This document shows positions 33,690 through 45,736 of a DNA stretch of 64,000 nucleotides, piece after piece (position 1 is the stretch's first letter; every line of letters begins with the position of its first letter). Origin of the DNA: Zingiber officinale (Eukaryota; Streptophyta; Magnoliopsida; Zingiberales; Zingiberaceae); the NCBI RefSeq assembly GCF_018446385.1, contig NC_055991.1:97013712-97077711 (forward strand), in the 5' to 3' direction. The notes below the pieces were generated by a model. The model saw only the letters and a list, made by a program, of their open reading frames with translations, made no database searches and had not been told where the DNA came from. A program made the position numbers and the translations under genes.

Positions 33690-35402
33690 TTATGGGGTAG
33701 AGAAGATGCTCCTAGGAACCCAAACCCTATTGGTGCTCCTTGGATGATCTAGGTACTCACTAGGGATAACTTCCCTAGATACCTTCCTAGTGACCTTGTT
33801 AGTGACTTTCTTAGACTTCTTAGAAGTCTTAGTCACTTTGGTTGCAAAAATACTCTTAGGGATGACTTCCCTAGTATTCTTGACTTGACCACCAAACCTA
33901 GGGTTTGTTCCATAACTATATGGAACCCTATGATAACTAGGCACATCCTTCTTAGCCTTTGGTTTGTATCCCAAACCTCTATGGCTATTTGATGGCTTTG
34001 ACTTTCCTAGCCCTAGGTTTTTCTCATTTTGCCCTTTTAGGATATTTTCCATCCTTTTTAGGGTCTTTTCCATTTTATCAAGTCTTGATCTCAAGACTTG
34101 ATTTTCTATCATTAAATCCTTAGAATTTGGTTTTTCATTAAGTCCATGAGCATTTTGGTTTCTAGGCTTGTATCTAAAATCCTTAGAGTTATTGCCTAGA
34201 CTTTTACCTACATTCCTAACCCTAGGAGTGATAGTCTTAGCATGTAGGGCCACATGCTTTTCCTTAAAGCCCTCATGCTTTCTATTCTTATGGTAAATTG
34301 CATTAAAATGATAAAAGTTAGACCTATCATGCTTTTTACCATAATGTAAAGGAGTAGGCTCAATAAATGTTACCTTCTTCTTTACCTTGGAGGCTCCCCC
34401 TTGACTAGTGCCTCCTTGAGCCTTGACCCTCTTCTTCCCCTTGGGGCATTGACTACGATAATGCCCCTTTTTATTGCAAGAGAAGCATATAATATGCTCC
34501 TTGCTCTTCTTTGTGTTGAGGATGGTCTCCTTGGGCTTCACCTTGCCCTTTTGTGCCACTTGGCCCTTCTTCTTGGCTAATTTAGGGCACTTGCTCTTGT
34601 AGTGCCCATATTCCCTACATTCAAAGCATATAATATGATTTTTATTATTAATTGAAACATTTATACCTTTGCTTGTAGGGGTGGCATCTTTTTCTTGAAT
34701 TGTGGAGGTAGAAGCTTCTTCCTCCTCTTCTTCTCTTGACCCGGATGTAGAGGCTTCTCCTTCTTCTTGATCCGGTGTCACCAAGGATTGCTCCCCCTCA
34801 ATCCTAGAGGTGGAGGCTTCATCATCTTGAATATGAAACAAGGAATATGCTCCCTCCTTGTTCCCTTCATTGCATTCCCTTGAGGATGAAGCTTCTTGGA
34901 TTTCCTCTTCGGAGGTTGAGCATCTCTCAACCTCGGAATCCTCCTCTTGGTCTTGCTCCACAGAGTCTCCCTCTCTGGATTCTTCTTGATCTCGTACAGT
35001 GGAGGGGATCTCTTCATGAAGCTTGGCCAATTTGCTCCAAAGCTCCTTGGCATCTTCGAATTCTCCAACTTGAGCCAAGATGTGGCTAGGCAATAAGTTG
35101 ACCAAAAGCTTGGTCACTTTGTCATTTGCCTCGCCCCTTTGAATTTGCTCCGAGCTCCATCTGCTTTTCTTTAGAAGCTTGCCCTTGGAGTTTGTTGGAG
35201 CTTTGAAGCCTTCCATTAGAGCAAACCATTGCTCTATCTCCATCATAAGAAAGGTTTCGATTCTTGATTTCCAAGAATCGAAGCTTGTGGATGTGTATGG
35301 TGGAGCCACCCTTGTGTCAAATCCAAGTCCATCTTGGAATTGCATCTTGAAGTTGAGCTTGATAAAATCTTGAACTTGAAGAATTTGCTCCAACTTCTTC
35401 AC
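33690..35402 (-). CDS. TRG1 gag, ~551-570 aa, two zinc knuckles
   Basis: Open without interruption. The first ATG is at 35345 (FKMQFQDG); no ATG lies upstream after the PBS. The N-terminal part has a UBN2/DUF4219-like block (FDSWKSRIETFLMMEIEQWF, VTKLLVNLLPSHILAQVGEF, AKELWSKLAKLHEE). A long acidic Ser/Glu linker (~130-255) follows. Two CX2CX4HX4C knuckles (CFECREYGHYKSKC, CFSCNKKGHYRSQC) lie at about residues 258-320, then a Lys-rich region, a short coiled coil (~425-455) and a tail with VWVPRSIFSTP. It would form particles and bind RNA (family knowledge). Intact gag in an element without pol suggests gag is made or was recently useful. Confidence 0.88.
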   Translation of the reverse strand: MKKLEQILQVQDFIKLNFKMQFQDGLGFDTRVAPPYTSTSFDSWKSRIETFLMMEIEQWFALMEGFKAPTNSKGKLLKKSRWSSEQIQRGEANDKVTKLLVNLLPSHILAQVGEFEDAKELWSKLAKLHEEIPSTVRDQEESREGDSVEQDQEEDSEVERCSTSEEEIQEASSSRECNEGNKEGAYSLFHIQDDEASTSRIEGEQSLVTPDQEEGEASTSGSREEEEEEASTSTIQEKDATPTSKGINVSINNKNHIICFECREYGHYKSKCPKLAKKKGQVAQKGKVKPKETILNTKKSKEHIICFSCNKKGHYRSQCPKGKKRVKAQGGTSQGGASKVKKKVTFIEPTPLHYGKKHDRSNFYHFNAIYHKNRKHEGFKEKHVALHAKTITPRVRNVGKSLGNNSKDFRYKPRNQNAHGLNEKPNSKDLMIENQVLRSRLDKMEKTLKRMENILKGQNEKNLGLGKSKPSNSHRGLGYKPKAKKDVPSYHRVPYSYGTNPRFGGQVKNTREVIPKSIFATKVTKTSKKSKKVTNKVTRKVSREVIPSEYLDHPRSTNRVWVPRSIFSTP

Positions 35403-35463
35403 CCTCTAGCTTTTCTTGATATGCTTGACCCTTCCGGCGATGATTCCGGTGAAGAGCGGCCTT

Positions 35464-35475
35464 GCTCTGATACCA
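35464..35475 (-). other. TRG1 primer-binding site (tRNA-iMet)
   Basis: TGGTATCAGAGC in sense, two bases after the 5' LTR end at 35478. Complementary to initiator Met tRNA, as in most plant copia elements. Confidence 0.9.
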
Positions 35476-35477
35476 CT

Positions 35478-37196
35478 TGTTAGGACCAAAAGTAGCTAGA
35501 GGGGGGGGGGGGTGAATAGCCCGTCGCGTGCTCGTCGCTTGGCGTTGCTTGTTTCTTCAAGGATGTGCAGCGGAAAATAAAGAAACAAATACAACCACGC
35601 TAACACTAGGATTTTACTTGGTATCCACCTCACAAGAGGTGACTAATCCAAGGATCCACACCAACGCACACACCCTCCACTAAATAAAACCTCCTTTGTG
35701 GTAACTACCAAGGGCGGAGAAGCCCTACAAGACTCAATACAAGAAGAAAGGGAAGGAGTACAAGAAATAGAAGCTTACAAGCTTTACAATGAGTACAAAC
35801 CCTAACCCTAGCTTCTCTTCTTGGCTTTGATCCGCCTCTTGACTTGGAGAGCTTCCAAGATTCTTCAAGAACTGGCGATCTGAGCTTTGTGAGTGCTGTG
35901 GAGGAGCTGGCGAGAATCTGAGAAGTTGTCGTTAAAGTTCTACCGAAGACCACGCTCGCCTGCGGCTTTAAACCCGACGCAACGGTCGGATCCCGATCGA
36001 TTCGAATGTTCCGAATCGATCGGGGAGGCTTTGGATCGATCCACGGATCGATCCGACCATATGAAGCGCTGGATCGATCCACGGATCGATCCGGCAGCTC
36101 TCGATCAGTGAGCCGTGATCGAGCTCCTGATCGATCCACGGATCGATCCGAGCTTTCACTGAAGAATGCGGATCGATCCACCGATCGATCCACATCTGAA
36201 TCGATCCACGGATCGATCCGACGCGATTTTGCCCAAAACCAAGTCCCAAACCTCCTCACCAACATCCGGTCAACCTTGACTGTTGGTACATCATGCCTCG
36301 CATCCGGTCACCCTTGACCGCTAGGACTCCCCACCAAGTGTCCGGTCAATCCCTTTGACCCACTTGACTTTACTCGTCGTGCCAAGTATCCGGTCACTCC
36401 ATTGACCTACTTGGACTTCCACTAGATGTCTGGTCAACCTTGACCCATCTGGACTTCCTTCCTTGCCAAGTATCCAGTCAATCCCTTTGACCTACTTGGA
36501 CTTCCCAACACCAGATGTCCGATCATCCTTGATCCATCTGGATTTCCTTCCTTGCCAAGTATCCAGTCAATCCTTTGACCTACTTGGACTTCCCAACACC
36601 AGATGTCCGATCATCCTTGATCCATCTGGATTTCCTTCCTTGCCTGGCTTCACTCACCAGGACTTTCACCTAGCTTCACTCACTAGGGTTTTCCATCTGC
36701 CTAGTTTCACTCACTAGGACTTTCACCTGGCTTCACTCACCAGGACTTTCACCTAGCTTCACTCACTAGGACTTTCACCTGGCTTCACTCACCAGGACTT
36801 TCACCTAGCTTCACTCACTAGGGTTTTCATTCTGCCTAGTTTCACTCACTAGGACTTTCACCTGGCTTCACTTACCAGGATTTCCTTCTGCCTAGCTTCA
36901 CTCACTAGGACTTTCACCTGGCTTCACTCACCAGGATTTCCTTCTGCCTAGCTTCACTCACCAGGACTTTCCAACTGCCTAACATCCCAGTTAGGACTTT
37001 CCCACTGCCTAACATCCCAGTTAGGACTTTCCCACTGCCTAACATCCCAGTTAGGACTTCCCAGTCAAGTATCCGGTCAACCTTGACCTACTTGACTCTT
37101 CTTCGATTGATGTCTTATTGTCAAACATCTAAACCCTAACCAAGACTCAGCTTGGTTAACCAGGTCACCCTTGACCTGAGAGATATTGCACCAACA
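35478..37196 (-). repeat. TRG1 5' LTR (1,719 bp)
   Basis: Same layout as 29543-31325: a 12-G tract, U5-like part, palindromes at 35990-36225 and stem-loop array at 36260-37100. Flanks of the palindrome cluster match the other LTR closely, but spacers between palindromes differ strongly. Confidence 0.88.
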
Positions 37197-37201
37197 ATAG
37201 C

Positions 37202-38201
37202 CTCTTATTTATAAAGTATTATACCCAACTATACCCACCTTTTTACCCACCTTAAGGTGGCCGGCCAAGCCTAGCTTGGAGCCCAAGCTAGGGTCGGCCA
37301 AACCAAGGTGAGTTGGTGGCCAGCCACAACACAATAAAAGGATTTTAATTTTTTTAAAATATTTTCTTATGTGGAAGTCATGGTTTTAAAAGAGAGTTTA
37401 AAATTTAAATCTTTCCTTTTATAGCTTTCTACAAAGGATTAAGAGAAAGGTTTGATATCTTTCCTTCTTTGTAGTTAAAAGGAAGATTTTAATTTTTGAT
37501 GAAACTTTCTATTTTTGTAACTATCCTCATGATTTTAAAAGAGAGTTTTAAAATTAAAAGTTTTCCTTTTATAGCTTTCTACAAAAGATTAAAAGAAAGA
37601 TTTGATATCTTTCCTTATTTGTAGATTGAAAAAGAAGATTTTAATTTTGAGAAAACTTTCCTTTTTGTAATCATTCACATATTTTAAAAGAGGGATTTTA
37701 ATTTATAAAAGTTTCCTTTTATAACCAACCATGAAGGGAATTTTTTGAAGAGAAATTTTTATTTTAAAATTTCCGGAAACAAATTAGGAAGTTTTAATTT
37801 TGTGATTAAAACTTTCATTGTTTGGAGGGAATAAGGTGGCCGACCATTAGAGGTTTGATAAGGAAATTTTAATTAAATTTTCCTTCTTAAACATTGGCAA
37901 GGAATATAAGGAAATTTTATTTATAAAACTTTCCTTATTTTCCAAGACCAAGGAATATAAAATAGAGTGTAGAGGTGTCTCACCTCATAACACAAAAATC
38001 TAGGATTCCTCTCTTCTATTCCTTGGTGGTGTGGCCGACCCTCTCATCCTTCATCTTCTCCTATTCTTCTTCCTTGGTGGCTAGAGGCATCTCATCTCAA
38101 GGAGCTTGGTGGTGGCCGGATCTTGTTAGAGGAAGAAGCAGAGATAGGAGGTTTTGTTTCTAGCATCCCTTAGAGCTTGGTGGTGGTGGTCGAACCTCAT
38201 C
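37202..38201 (+). repeat. Copia element A, 5' LTR, segment 2
   Basis: Resumes the LTR after TRG1 (CTCTTATTTATAAAGTATTATACC, as at 48774 in the uninterrupted copy) and continues to TRG2's target TCATC (38197-38201). It contains blocks matching B's LTR in reverse (GGCCGGCCAAGC, then AT-rich TTTCCTTTTATAGC units). Confidence 0.85.
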
Positions 38202-39772
38202 TGTTGGGACCGAAATGTAGCTAAAGGGGGGGGGGATGAATAGCTCGGCGCGATCTTGTGCTCGTCGTTGCTTGCTTCTTGTGATGAAATGCAGTGGAAA
38301 ATACAAAGAAACAAATACACAACGCTAATACTAGGGATTTACTTGGTATCCACCTTAAGAAGAGGTGACTAATCCAAGGATCCACATGCTCACACACCCT
38401 CCACTATGAAAACACTCCTTTTCGGTAACTATCGAAGGTGGAGAACCCCTACAAGCTCACAGTACAAGAAGAAAGGGAAGAGAAATACAATACAAGCAAA
38501 AGCTCACAAGATATGCACAAGAAACCCTAACCCTAGCTTCTTCCTCGCCTCTTGACTTGGATGTACACCAGCACAAGCCTCCAAGAACCTTCAAGATCTA
38601 GCATGAGAGCTATGGAGAAATCGCTGTGGTTGTTGTTGTCGCTGGAGAAGAAAGCCGAGATTGTTCTTCCGAGAGAAACACTCGCCAACAGCTAAATACG
38701 ATGCCAACGGTCAAATCCCAATCGATTGGAGTGCTCCCAATCAATTGGGGAGGCTTTGGATCGATCGGCCGATCGATCCAGAGCGCCTCTGTGCTCTCAG
38801 GAATTGCCTGGATCAATCGGCCGATCGATCTAGGGCTTATCGCACAGAATCGCAACATCTAATCGATCGACCGATCGATTGGAGGCTCTGAATCTATCAG
38901 TCGATCGATCCAAAGCCATTCTGTGCGATCGCGAGCTTCTCCCAATCGATCCACTGATCGATTGGGAGTAGGCTTATCGCGGGGACTCACCCAATCGATC
39001 AGCCGATAGATTGGGCATGAGCCAATCGATCGGTTGATCGATCCAGCTCAAGGTTTTTGCCCAAAACCAAGTCCAAAGTCCCTTAAACCAACATCCAGTC
39101 AACCATGACCTGTTGGTACATCATGCCTAGCATCCGGTCATCCTTGACCTACTAGGACTCCCTCACCAAGTGTCTGGTCAATCCCTTTGACCCACTTGGA
39201 CTTTTTTCCTCATGCCAAGTGTCTGGTCCTCCATGACCCACTTGGACTTTCACCAGATGTCTGGTCAAACCTTGACCCATCTGGATTTCCTTGTGCCAAG
39301 TATCCAGTCAATCCCTTTGACCTACTTGGACTTCTTAACTGTCTGGCTTCACTCACCAGGTCTTTCCTTACTGCCTAGCTTCACTCACTAGGACTTCCCA
39401 ACTGCCTAGCTTCACTCACTAGGTCTTTCACCTGGCTTCATTCACCAGGATTTTCCAACTGCCTAGCTTCACTCACTAGGTCTTTCACCTGGCTTCACTC
39501 ACCAGGATTTTCTTCTGCCTAGCTTCACTCACTAGGACTTTCCACACCTGCCTGGCTTCACTCACCAGGACTTTCTAGTCAAGTATCCAGTCAACCTTGA
39601 CCTACTTGACTCTCCTTCACAATCTCTCCACATGAACAATCACACCTGCAATCTCCATGTGTTGTCTACATGTATTGGCAAACATCGAAACCCAAACATC
39701 AAGACTCGAGCTTGAACCAATTCAAGCTCAGTCAACCAGGTCAACCTTGACCTAGGGAATATTGCACCAACA
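38202..39772 (-). repeat. TRG2 3' LTR (1,571 bp)
   Basis: 10-G tract near the start. Palindromes of the GATCGATC type (CAATCGATTG, GGATCGATCGGCCGATCGATCC) at 38705-39055; stem-loop array at 39080-39620. Confidence 0.88.
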
Positions 39773-42041
39773 ATCTCCCCCTTTTTGATGTTTGACAATA
39801 CCTTTAAGTTAGGCTAATCTCATAGCCTCAACTCTCCTTCATGCCAATGTAAGAATGATGGTTTCCTTCATTCTCCTCCTTTTCTAGAGGGCAAACTCCC
39901 TCTTAAGAATGATGGTTTCCTTCATTCTCCTCCTTTTCTAGAGGGCAAACTCCCTCTTAGGTAATAAAGGTCTAACTTAACTATACATTCTCCCCCTATT
40001 GGCACACATCAAAAACTCTCCCCCTGAAGAGTTACCTAACGTTGTTTACAACTTCACTCGTTGTTCACAATACAATAACGAAGGTCCCATACCCTTAATT
40101 ATTCTCAACGCTCATCCTTGAGCATATACCACATGAATAATGAAGATATCCACTCTCCATTATATTCAAATGCCCAACCCTGAGCATTTTCGCTAAGGAA
40201 GGTTAACCACCTCCCAAGGTGTATGAAAAATAGATTTTCATGTCCTTAAAGAGTAACTCCCCCTAAAGACATGCACATAACTTCTGTCATTGCACCAACA
40301 ATGACTTGGAATCCCTAAACATATAGGAAACCCAAATTTAGAAGTTTTGAGGTTCAAAAATTCAATACTGAAATCAAATCTCAACCTAAACCTCTACTTA
40401 GTGTCCCTTAACCAATCTGTCCTTGTTTTCATCATGAAAACTCTCCCTAAATGTATATAAATGTGTTTTGAAGGTTAGGAAAGGTTTTATAGACTAAAAA
40501 TGGTTTAGAATGCTGAACATAAGCTTTTCCAGCCAAAATCAGCATCTCCAATCGATTGGAGTTTAGTCTCAATCGATTGAACCCTGCTGAATTGATCCAC
40601 TGATCGATTCAAACTACGTGGATCGATCGACTGATCGATCCAGTGAGCTTCTGTTCGTGAGAAGCTCACTCTCAATTGATCACTCGATCGATTGAGACCC
40701 TTCAATCGATCGAGTGATCGATTGAAGTTCTGAAGTTGCTGAAATTCCATTTCAATCAACTTCAGAAACCCCTAGAAAATTCTACAAAATTTCAAAAATC
40801 ATGAAAATTCATGTAGACATTATTTAGGGTATTTATTATCAAGGAAAAATAGTTTTCTATGAAAATACTTTCTATTTTCCAATATTGACACAAACTTGAA
40901 AACTTGTAAAAACTTTAGTGTTTTCTTCTAGTTTGTGTCTAACTTTTCAATGATGACTACAATCAAAAGATAGTCTTCACCAAGGTTTTCCAAAAGTATT
41001 TTAAAATTATTTTCAAAACCAATATCCAATCATGTTCTTTGGGCTCAATGCACATGACTTGTACATTAGCTTTCCCAATGATTGGAAAACACATAACTAT
41101 GTGTTTTGATGAATTTAAAAACTCAAAAGAATGCACTAAATCAACATCTTGAGTTTTGTTCATCATCCTAACATCTCACTTGTATTTAATGTGTACGAAA
41201 CCACATACAAGTCACCTTATAGTTCTTAGTGAGATGTAAACTTTGGTTTTGCCCTAATCTAGGGATCATGCATATCTATCTAGACATTTTGAGGTTAAGA
41301 ACATCCACCAAGGATGTTACTTGTTAATGAATGTCATTTGTCCTTAGAATGTAAGGAATTAAAATAATGCATGATGTATTATGACATACATCAAAGATAA
41401 ATAATTTTCAAAAGAAAATTTCCTATAATTACATGATGCATGTATGACATGACATGGTATTTTTGTATTTTTTATAATAAAACACGAATGCAAAACATGA
41501 TGTCATGGAATATTAAAAGCAAGCAAACAAGACAAATTAGCATAAATGAGATTTCCTTATATTACCTATCTAAGTATCCTTAAACCTTAGCTAACTTAAA
41601 GTTTAAACCTAGATTGCCCAAAATGTCCCAAGAAAATGCCAAAACCTAATTTTAACATTTCTTTTACTTTTCTTAATTTGTGCCAATTTAAATTAAGCAT
41701 ATTCCTCAAATTTTGACACATTTTACTCTTTCAAGAGTAGCAAATTAAGTTAAGGCTCAAGTTGCCTTTAATTTCCTAAGAACATACCACAATCCCAACT
41801 TGGTAGTTCTTATGATTTTCCCAAATGTGCCAATTTAATTTTAAAATCAAACTTCTCACATTATGACACATCTTACTCTTTCCAAGAGTAAGCCATTAAT
41901 CCTTATCATTTTCAAAGGTTAACAATAACCTTGAAAATGCTCTTAGAGTGTTAACTTCATCATGATTGGATTAACTACCCTTTCAATTAGAGTTAACACT
42001 CTCTATCCCATCTAAGGGGTAGAGAAAATGCTCCTAGGAAC
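39773..42041 (-). other. TRG2 polypurine tract and non-coding interior with second palindrome cluster
   Basis: PPT at 39773-39787. The second GATCGATC palindrome cluster is at 40545-40735. No gene. A ~60-bp block ending in TTTTCTAGAGGGCAAACTCC is tandemly doubled at about 39835-39960. Confidence 0.75.
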
Positions 42042-43767
42042 TCAAAACCTATTGGAGATCCTTGGATGCTCTAGGTACTCACTAGGGATAAATTCCCTAG
42101 ATACCTTCTTAGTGACCTTGTTAGGCTTCTTAGAAGCTTTGGTTACTTTTTCTAAATCAACTCTAGGGATTGCCTCCCTTGTGACCTTTTTAGTGACTTT
42201 CTTAGACTTCTTAGAAGTTCTAGTCACGTTTGTTATTGCAAAAATACTTTTAGAGATAACTTCCCTTGTACTTTTGACTTGACCATTTGACCTAGGGTTG
42301 GTTTCATAATTATATGGAACCATATGGTAAGAAGTTGCATCATTCTTATCCTTAGGTTTGTATCCCAAACCTTTATGCCCCTTGAATGACCCTTGTTGTG
42401 CTAAACTTAGGTTTTGCTCTTTTTGCCCTTTTAGAATACTTTCCATCCTTTTTAGGGTCTTATAACTATGGTCCTTAGTGTTATTGCCTAAACTTTTACC
42501 TATCTTCCTAACCCTAGGTGTGGTAGTCTTAGCATGGAGAGCCATATGTTTTTCTTTAATGCTATCATGCTCCCTATTTTTATGGTAAATAGCATTAAAA
42601 TGATAAAAAATTGGAATTAGCATGCTTTTTACCATTATTTAAAGGGGTAGGCTCAATAAATGATATCTTTCATTTTACCTTGGAGGCTTCCCCTTTACTC
42701 ATGCTTCCTCCCTTAGGCTTGACCGCTTTCTTCCCCTTAGGACATTGACTTCTATAATGTCCTTTTTGATTGCAAGAGAAACACACAATGCGCTCCTTGC
42801 TCTTCTTTGTTCCAGGAATGGTCTCCTTAGGCTTCTCTTTGCCCTTTAGTGCCACTTGGTCCTTATTCTTGGCCAATTTGGGGCATTTACTCTTATAATG
42901 CCCATGTTCCCTACACTCAAAACATATAATATGATTTTTATTTTTAATCGAAACATTTATACCTTCATGTGTAGGGATGACATCTTCTCCTTTTGATCCG
43001 GAGGTAGAAACTTCCTCTTGATCTGACAATGATGCTCCTCCAATAGATTTGACTTGACTTGTGGAGGATGCATTGTCTTCTTCTCCATTAGACCCGGATG
43101 TAGAAGCTTCTCCTTCTTCTTGATCCGGTGTCAACGAAGATCGCTCCTCCTCAATCCTAGAGGTGGTGGCTTCATCATCTTCATCTTGTACATGGAACAA
43201 AGAGTATGCTCTCTCTTTGCCCTTTTCATTGCATTCCTTTGAAGATGAGGCTTCCTGGACTTCTTCTTCTTCGGAAGTTGAGCATCTCTCAACTTCGGAG
43301 TTCTCTTGCTCTTGGTCTTGCTCCAATGAGTTGCCCTTTTTGGATTTATCTTAATTTGGTACAATGGAGGGTTCTTCATGAAGTTTGGCCAACTTGCTCC
43401 ACAATTCCTTTGCATCTTCAAATTCTCCAATTTTGCAAAGAATGGTGCTTGGCAATAAATTAACCAATAATTTGGTTACCTTCCCATTCGCCTCGCACCT
43501 TTGAATTTGTTCTTGGCTCCATTTGCTCTTTTTAAGGATTTTGCCCTTTGAATTTCTTGGAGCCTTGAAGCCTTCCATGAGAGCAAACCATTGCTCTATC
43601 TCCATCATAAGAAAATTCTCGATTCTTGATTTCCAAGAATCGAAGTTTGTCATGGTGAACGGTGGAGGCACCCTTGTATCGAATTGAAGTCCATCTTCGA
43701 ATTCCATCTTGAAGTTGAGCTTCTTGAATGAAGTCTTCAACTTGTAGAATTGCTCCAACTTCTTCAC
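42042..43767 (-). pseudogene. TRG2 gag, broken
   Basis: Homologous to TRG1 gag. The N-terminal block (43767-43351) and the linker-plus-knuckle block (43326-42670; CFECREHGHYKSKC and CFSCNQKGHYRSQC) share one frame. They are separated by a TAA near 43350 where TRG1 has a Gln/Glu-rich stretch. A frameshift near 42640-42670 moves the C-terminal part (42635-42042) to another frame. The coiled-coil region is shortened compared with TRG1. Confidence 0.88.
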
Positions 43768-43817
43768 CCACTAGCTTTTTGCCCCTTTTGGCGATGATTC
43801 CGATGAAGAGCAACCTC

Positions 43818-43829
43818 GCTCTGATACCA
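43818..43829 (-). other. TRG2 primer-binding site (tRNA-iMet)
   Basis: TGGTATCAGAGC in sense, two bases from the LTR at 43832. Confidence 0.9.
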
Positions 43830-43831
43830 CT

Positions 43832-45432
43832 TGTTGGGACCAAAATGTTGCTAGAGGGGGGGGGGTGAATAGCTCGACGTGATCTCGTGCTCATCGTTGC
43901 TTGCTTCTTATGATGAAATGCAGCGGAAAATATAAAGAAACAAATACACAACGCTTACACTAGCGATTTACTTGGTATCTACCTCAAGAAGAGGTGACTA
44001 ATCCAAGGATCCACACACTCACGCACCCTCCACTATGAAAATGCTCTTTTTCGGTAACTACCAAAGGCGGAGCAGCCCTACAAGCTCACAGTACAAGAAG
44101 AAAGGGAAGGGAAAAATAATACAAGCAAAAGCTCACAAGATATGCATAAGAAACCCTAACCCTAGCTTCTTCCTCGCCTCTTGACTTGGACATGCACCAG
44201 CACAAGCCTCCAAGAACCTTCAAGATCTAGCATGAGAGCTAGGAGAAGTCGCTGTGGTTGTTGTTGTCGTTGGAGAAGAAAGCCGAGATTGTTCTTCCGA
44301 GAGAAACACTCGCCAACAGCTAAATACGACGCCAACGGTCAAATCCCAATCGATTGGGAGCAGCTAAATACGACGCCAACGGTCAAATCCCAATCGATTG
44401 GAGTGCTCCCAATCGATTGGGGAGCCTTTGGATCGATCGGCCGATCGATCCAGAGCGCCTCTGTGCTCTCAGGAATTGTCTGGATCAATCGGCCGATCGA
44501 TCTAGGGCTTATCGCACAGAATCACAACTTCTAATCGATCGATCGATCGATTGGAGGCTCTGAATCGATCGGTCGATCGATCCAAAGCCATTCTGTGTGA
44601 TCGCGAGCTTCTCCCAATCGATCCACTGATCGATTGTGAGGAGGCTTATCGCGGGGACTCACCCAATCGATCAGCCGATCGATTGGGCATGAGCCAATCG
44701 ATCGACTGATCGATCCAACTCAAGATTTTTGCCCAAAACCAAGTCCAAAGTCCCCTAAACCAACATCCAGTCAACCATGACCTGTTGATATATCATGCCT
44801 AGCATCCGGTCATCCTTGACCTACCAGGACTCCCTCACCAAGTGTCTGGTCAATCCCTTTGACCCACTTAGACTTTTCTCCTCGTGCCAAGTGTCTGGTC
44901 CTCCATGACCCACTTGGACTTTCACCAGATGTCTGGTCAAACCTTTACCCATCTGGATTTCTTTGTGCCAAGTATCCAGTCAATCCCTTTGACCTACTTG
45001 GACTTTCCAACTATTTGGCTTCACTCACCAGGTCTTTCCTTACTGCCTAGCTTCACTCACTAGAACTTCCCAACTGCCTAGCTTCACTCACTAGGTCTTT
45101 CACCTGGCTTCACTCACCAGGATTTCCCAACTGCCTAGCTTCACTCACTAGGTCTTTCACCTGGCTTCACTCACCAGGATTTTCTTCTGCCTAGCTTCAC
45201 TCACTAGGACTTTCCACACCTGCCTGGCTTCACTCACCAGGACTTTCTAGTCAAGTATCCAGTCAACCTTGACCTACTTGACTCTCTTTCACAATCTCTC
45301 CACATGAACAATCGCACTTGCAATCTCCATGTGTTGTCTACATGTATTGGCAAACATCGAAACCCTCGAGCTTGAACCAATTCAAGCTCAGTCAATCAGG
45401 TCAACCTTGACCTAGGGAATATTGCACAAACA
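43832..45432 (-). repeat. TRG2 5' LTR (1,601 bp)
   Basis: Matches 38202-39772 closely, plus a ~46-bp tandem duplication within 44325-44405 (a GCTAAATACGACGCCAACGG block present twice) at the edge of the palindrome cluster. Palindromes at 44340-44735, stem-loop array at 44760-45300. Confidence 0.88.
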
Positions 45433-45437
45433 TCATC

Positions 45438-45736
45438 TTCTCTTGGAGTTCTTGTGGTGGCCGAAACTTGCTTGGAGAAGAATGAAGCTTGGGTGGATTC
45501 TCGTCTCGGTAGACCGTCGTCCACACGACGTCCGAGATAAGAAGAGGAATACGACAGAAGATCGTGAGGTCTATAAGCTATAAAAGGTATAACTAGTTAT
45601 TAGTTTCCGCATCATAACTAGTTCATCCTTTTATTTTGATCTTGAAATACCAAACACAAGAGGCTAATGAATCTAGGTAATCGAATTTATGTTTTCGATT
45701 TTGTGTTTCATTTGTTTTTCGAACTTGTGACCCTCA
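45438..45736 (+). repeat. Copia element A, 5' LTR, segment 3
   Basis: Completes the LTR after TRG2 and ends near ...TTCGAACTTGTGACCCTCA. The exact end is uncertain because no clear PBS follows. Segments 28637-29542, 37202-38201 and 45438-45736 together give ~2.2 kb. Confidence 0.75.

Larger units (their letters stand above)
29543..37196 (-). mobile_element. Gag-only LTR retrotransposon TRG1 (TR-GAG type), 7,654 bp
   Basis: Bounded by TGTTAGGACC...CACCAACA with a 5-bp TSD, ATAGC. Sense is minus: 5' LTR 37196-35478, iMet PBS 35475-35464, gag 35345-33690, a long non-coding stretch, PPT 31340-31326, 3' LTR 31325-29543. No protease, RT, RNase H or integrase is seen. This fits non-autonomous TR-GAG elements, which need enzymes from a copia relative (gag is copia-like). 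Confidence 0.9.
38202..45432 (-). mobile_element. Gag-only LTR retrotransposon TRG2, 7,231 bp, same family as TRG1
   Basis: Bounded by TGTTGGGACC...CACAAACA with TSD TCATC (38197-38201, 45433-45437). Sense is minus: 5' LTR 45432-43832, iMet PBS 43829-43818, broken gag, non-coding interior, PPT 39787-39773, 3' LTR 39772-38202. It has no pol. It is more decayed than TRG1. Confidence 0.9.

Noticed and set aside
42028..42282. 84-codon plus-strand frame in TRG2
   Set aside because: Exact antisense of the gag C-terminal region; low-complexity Leu/Thr repeats reflect the gag Lys/Ser codons.
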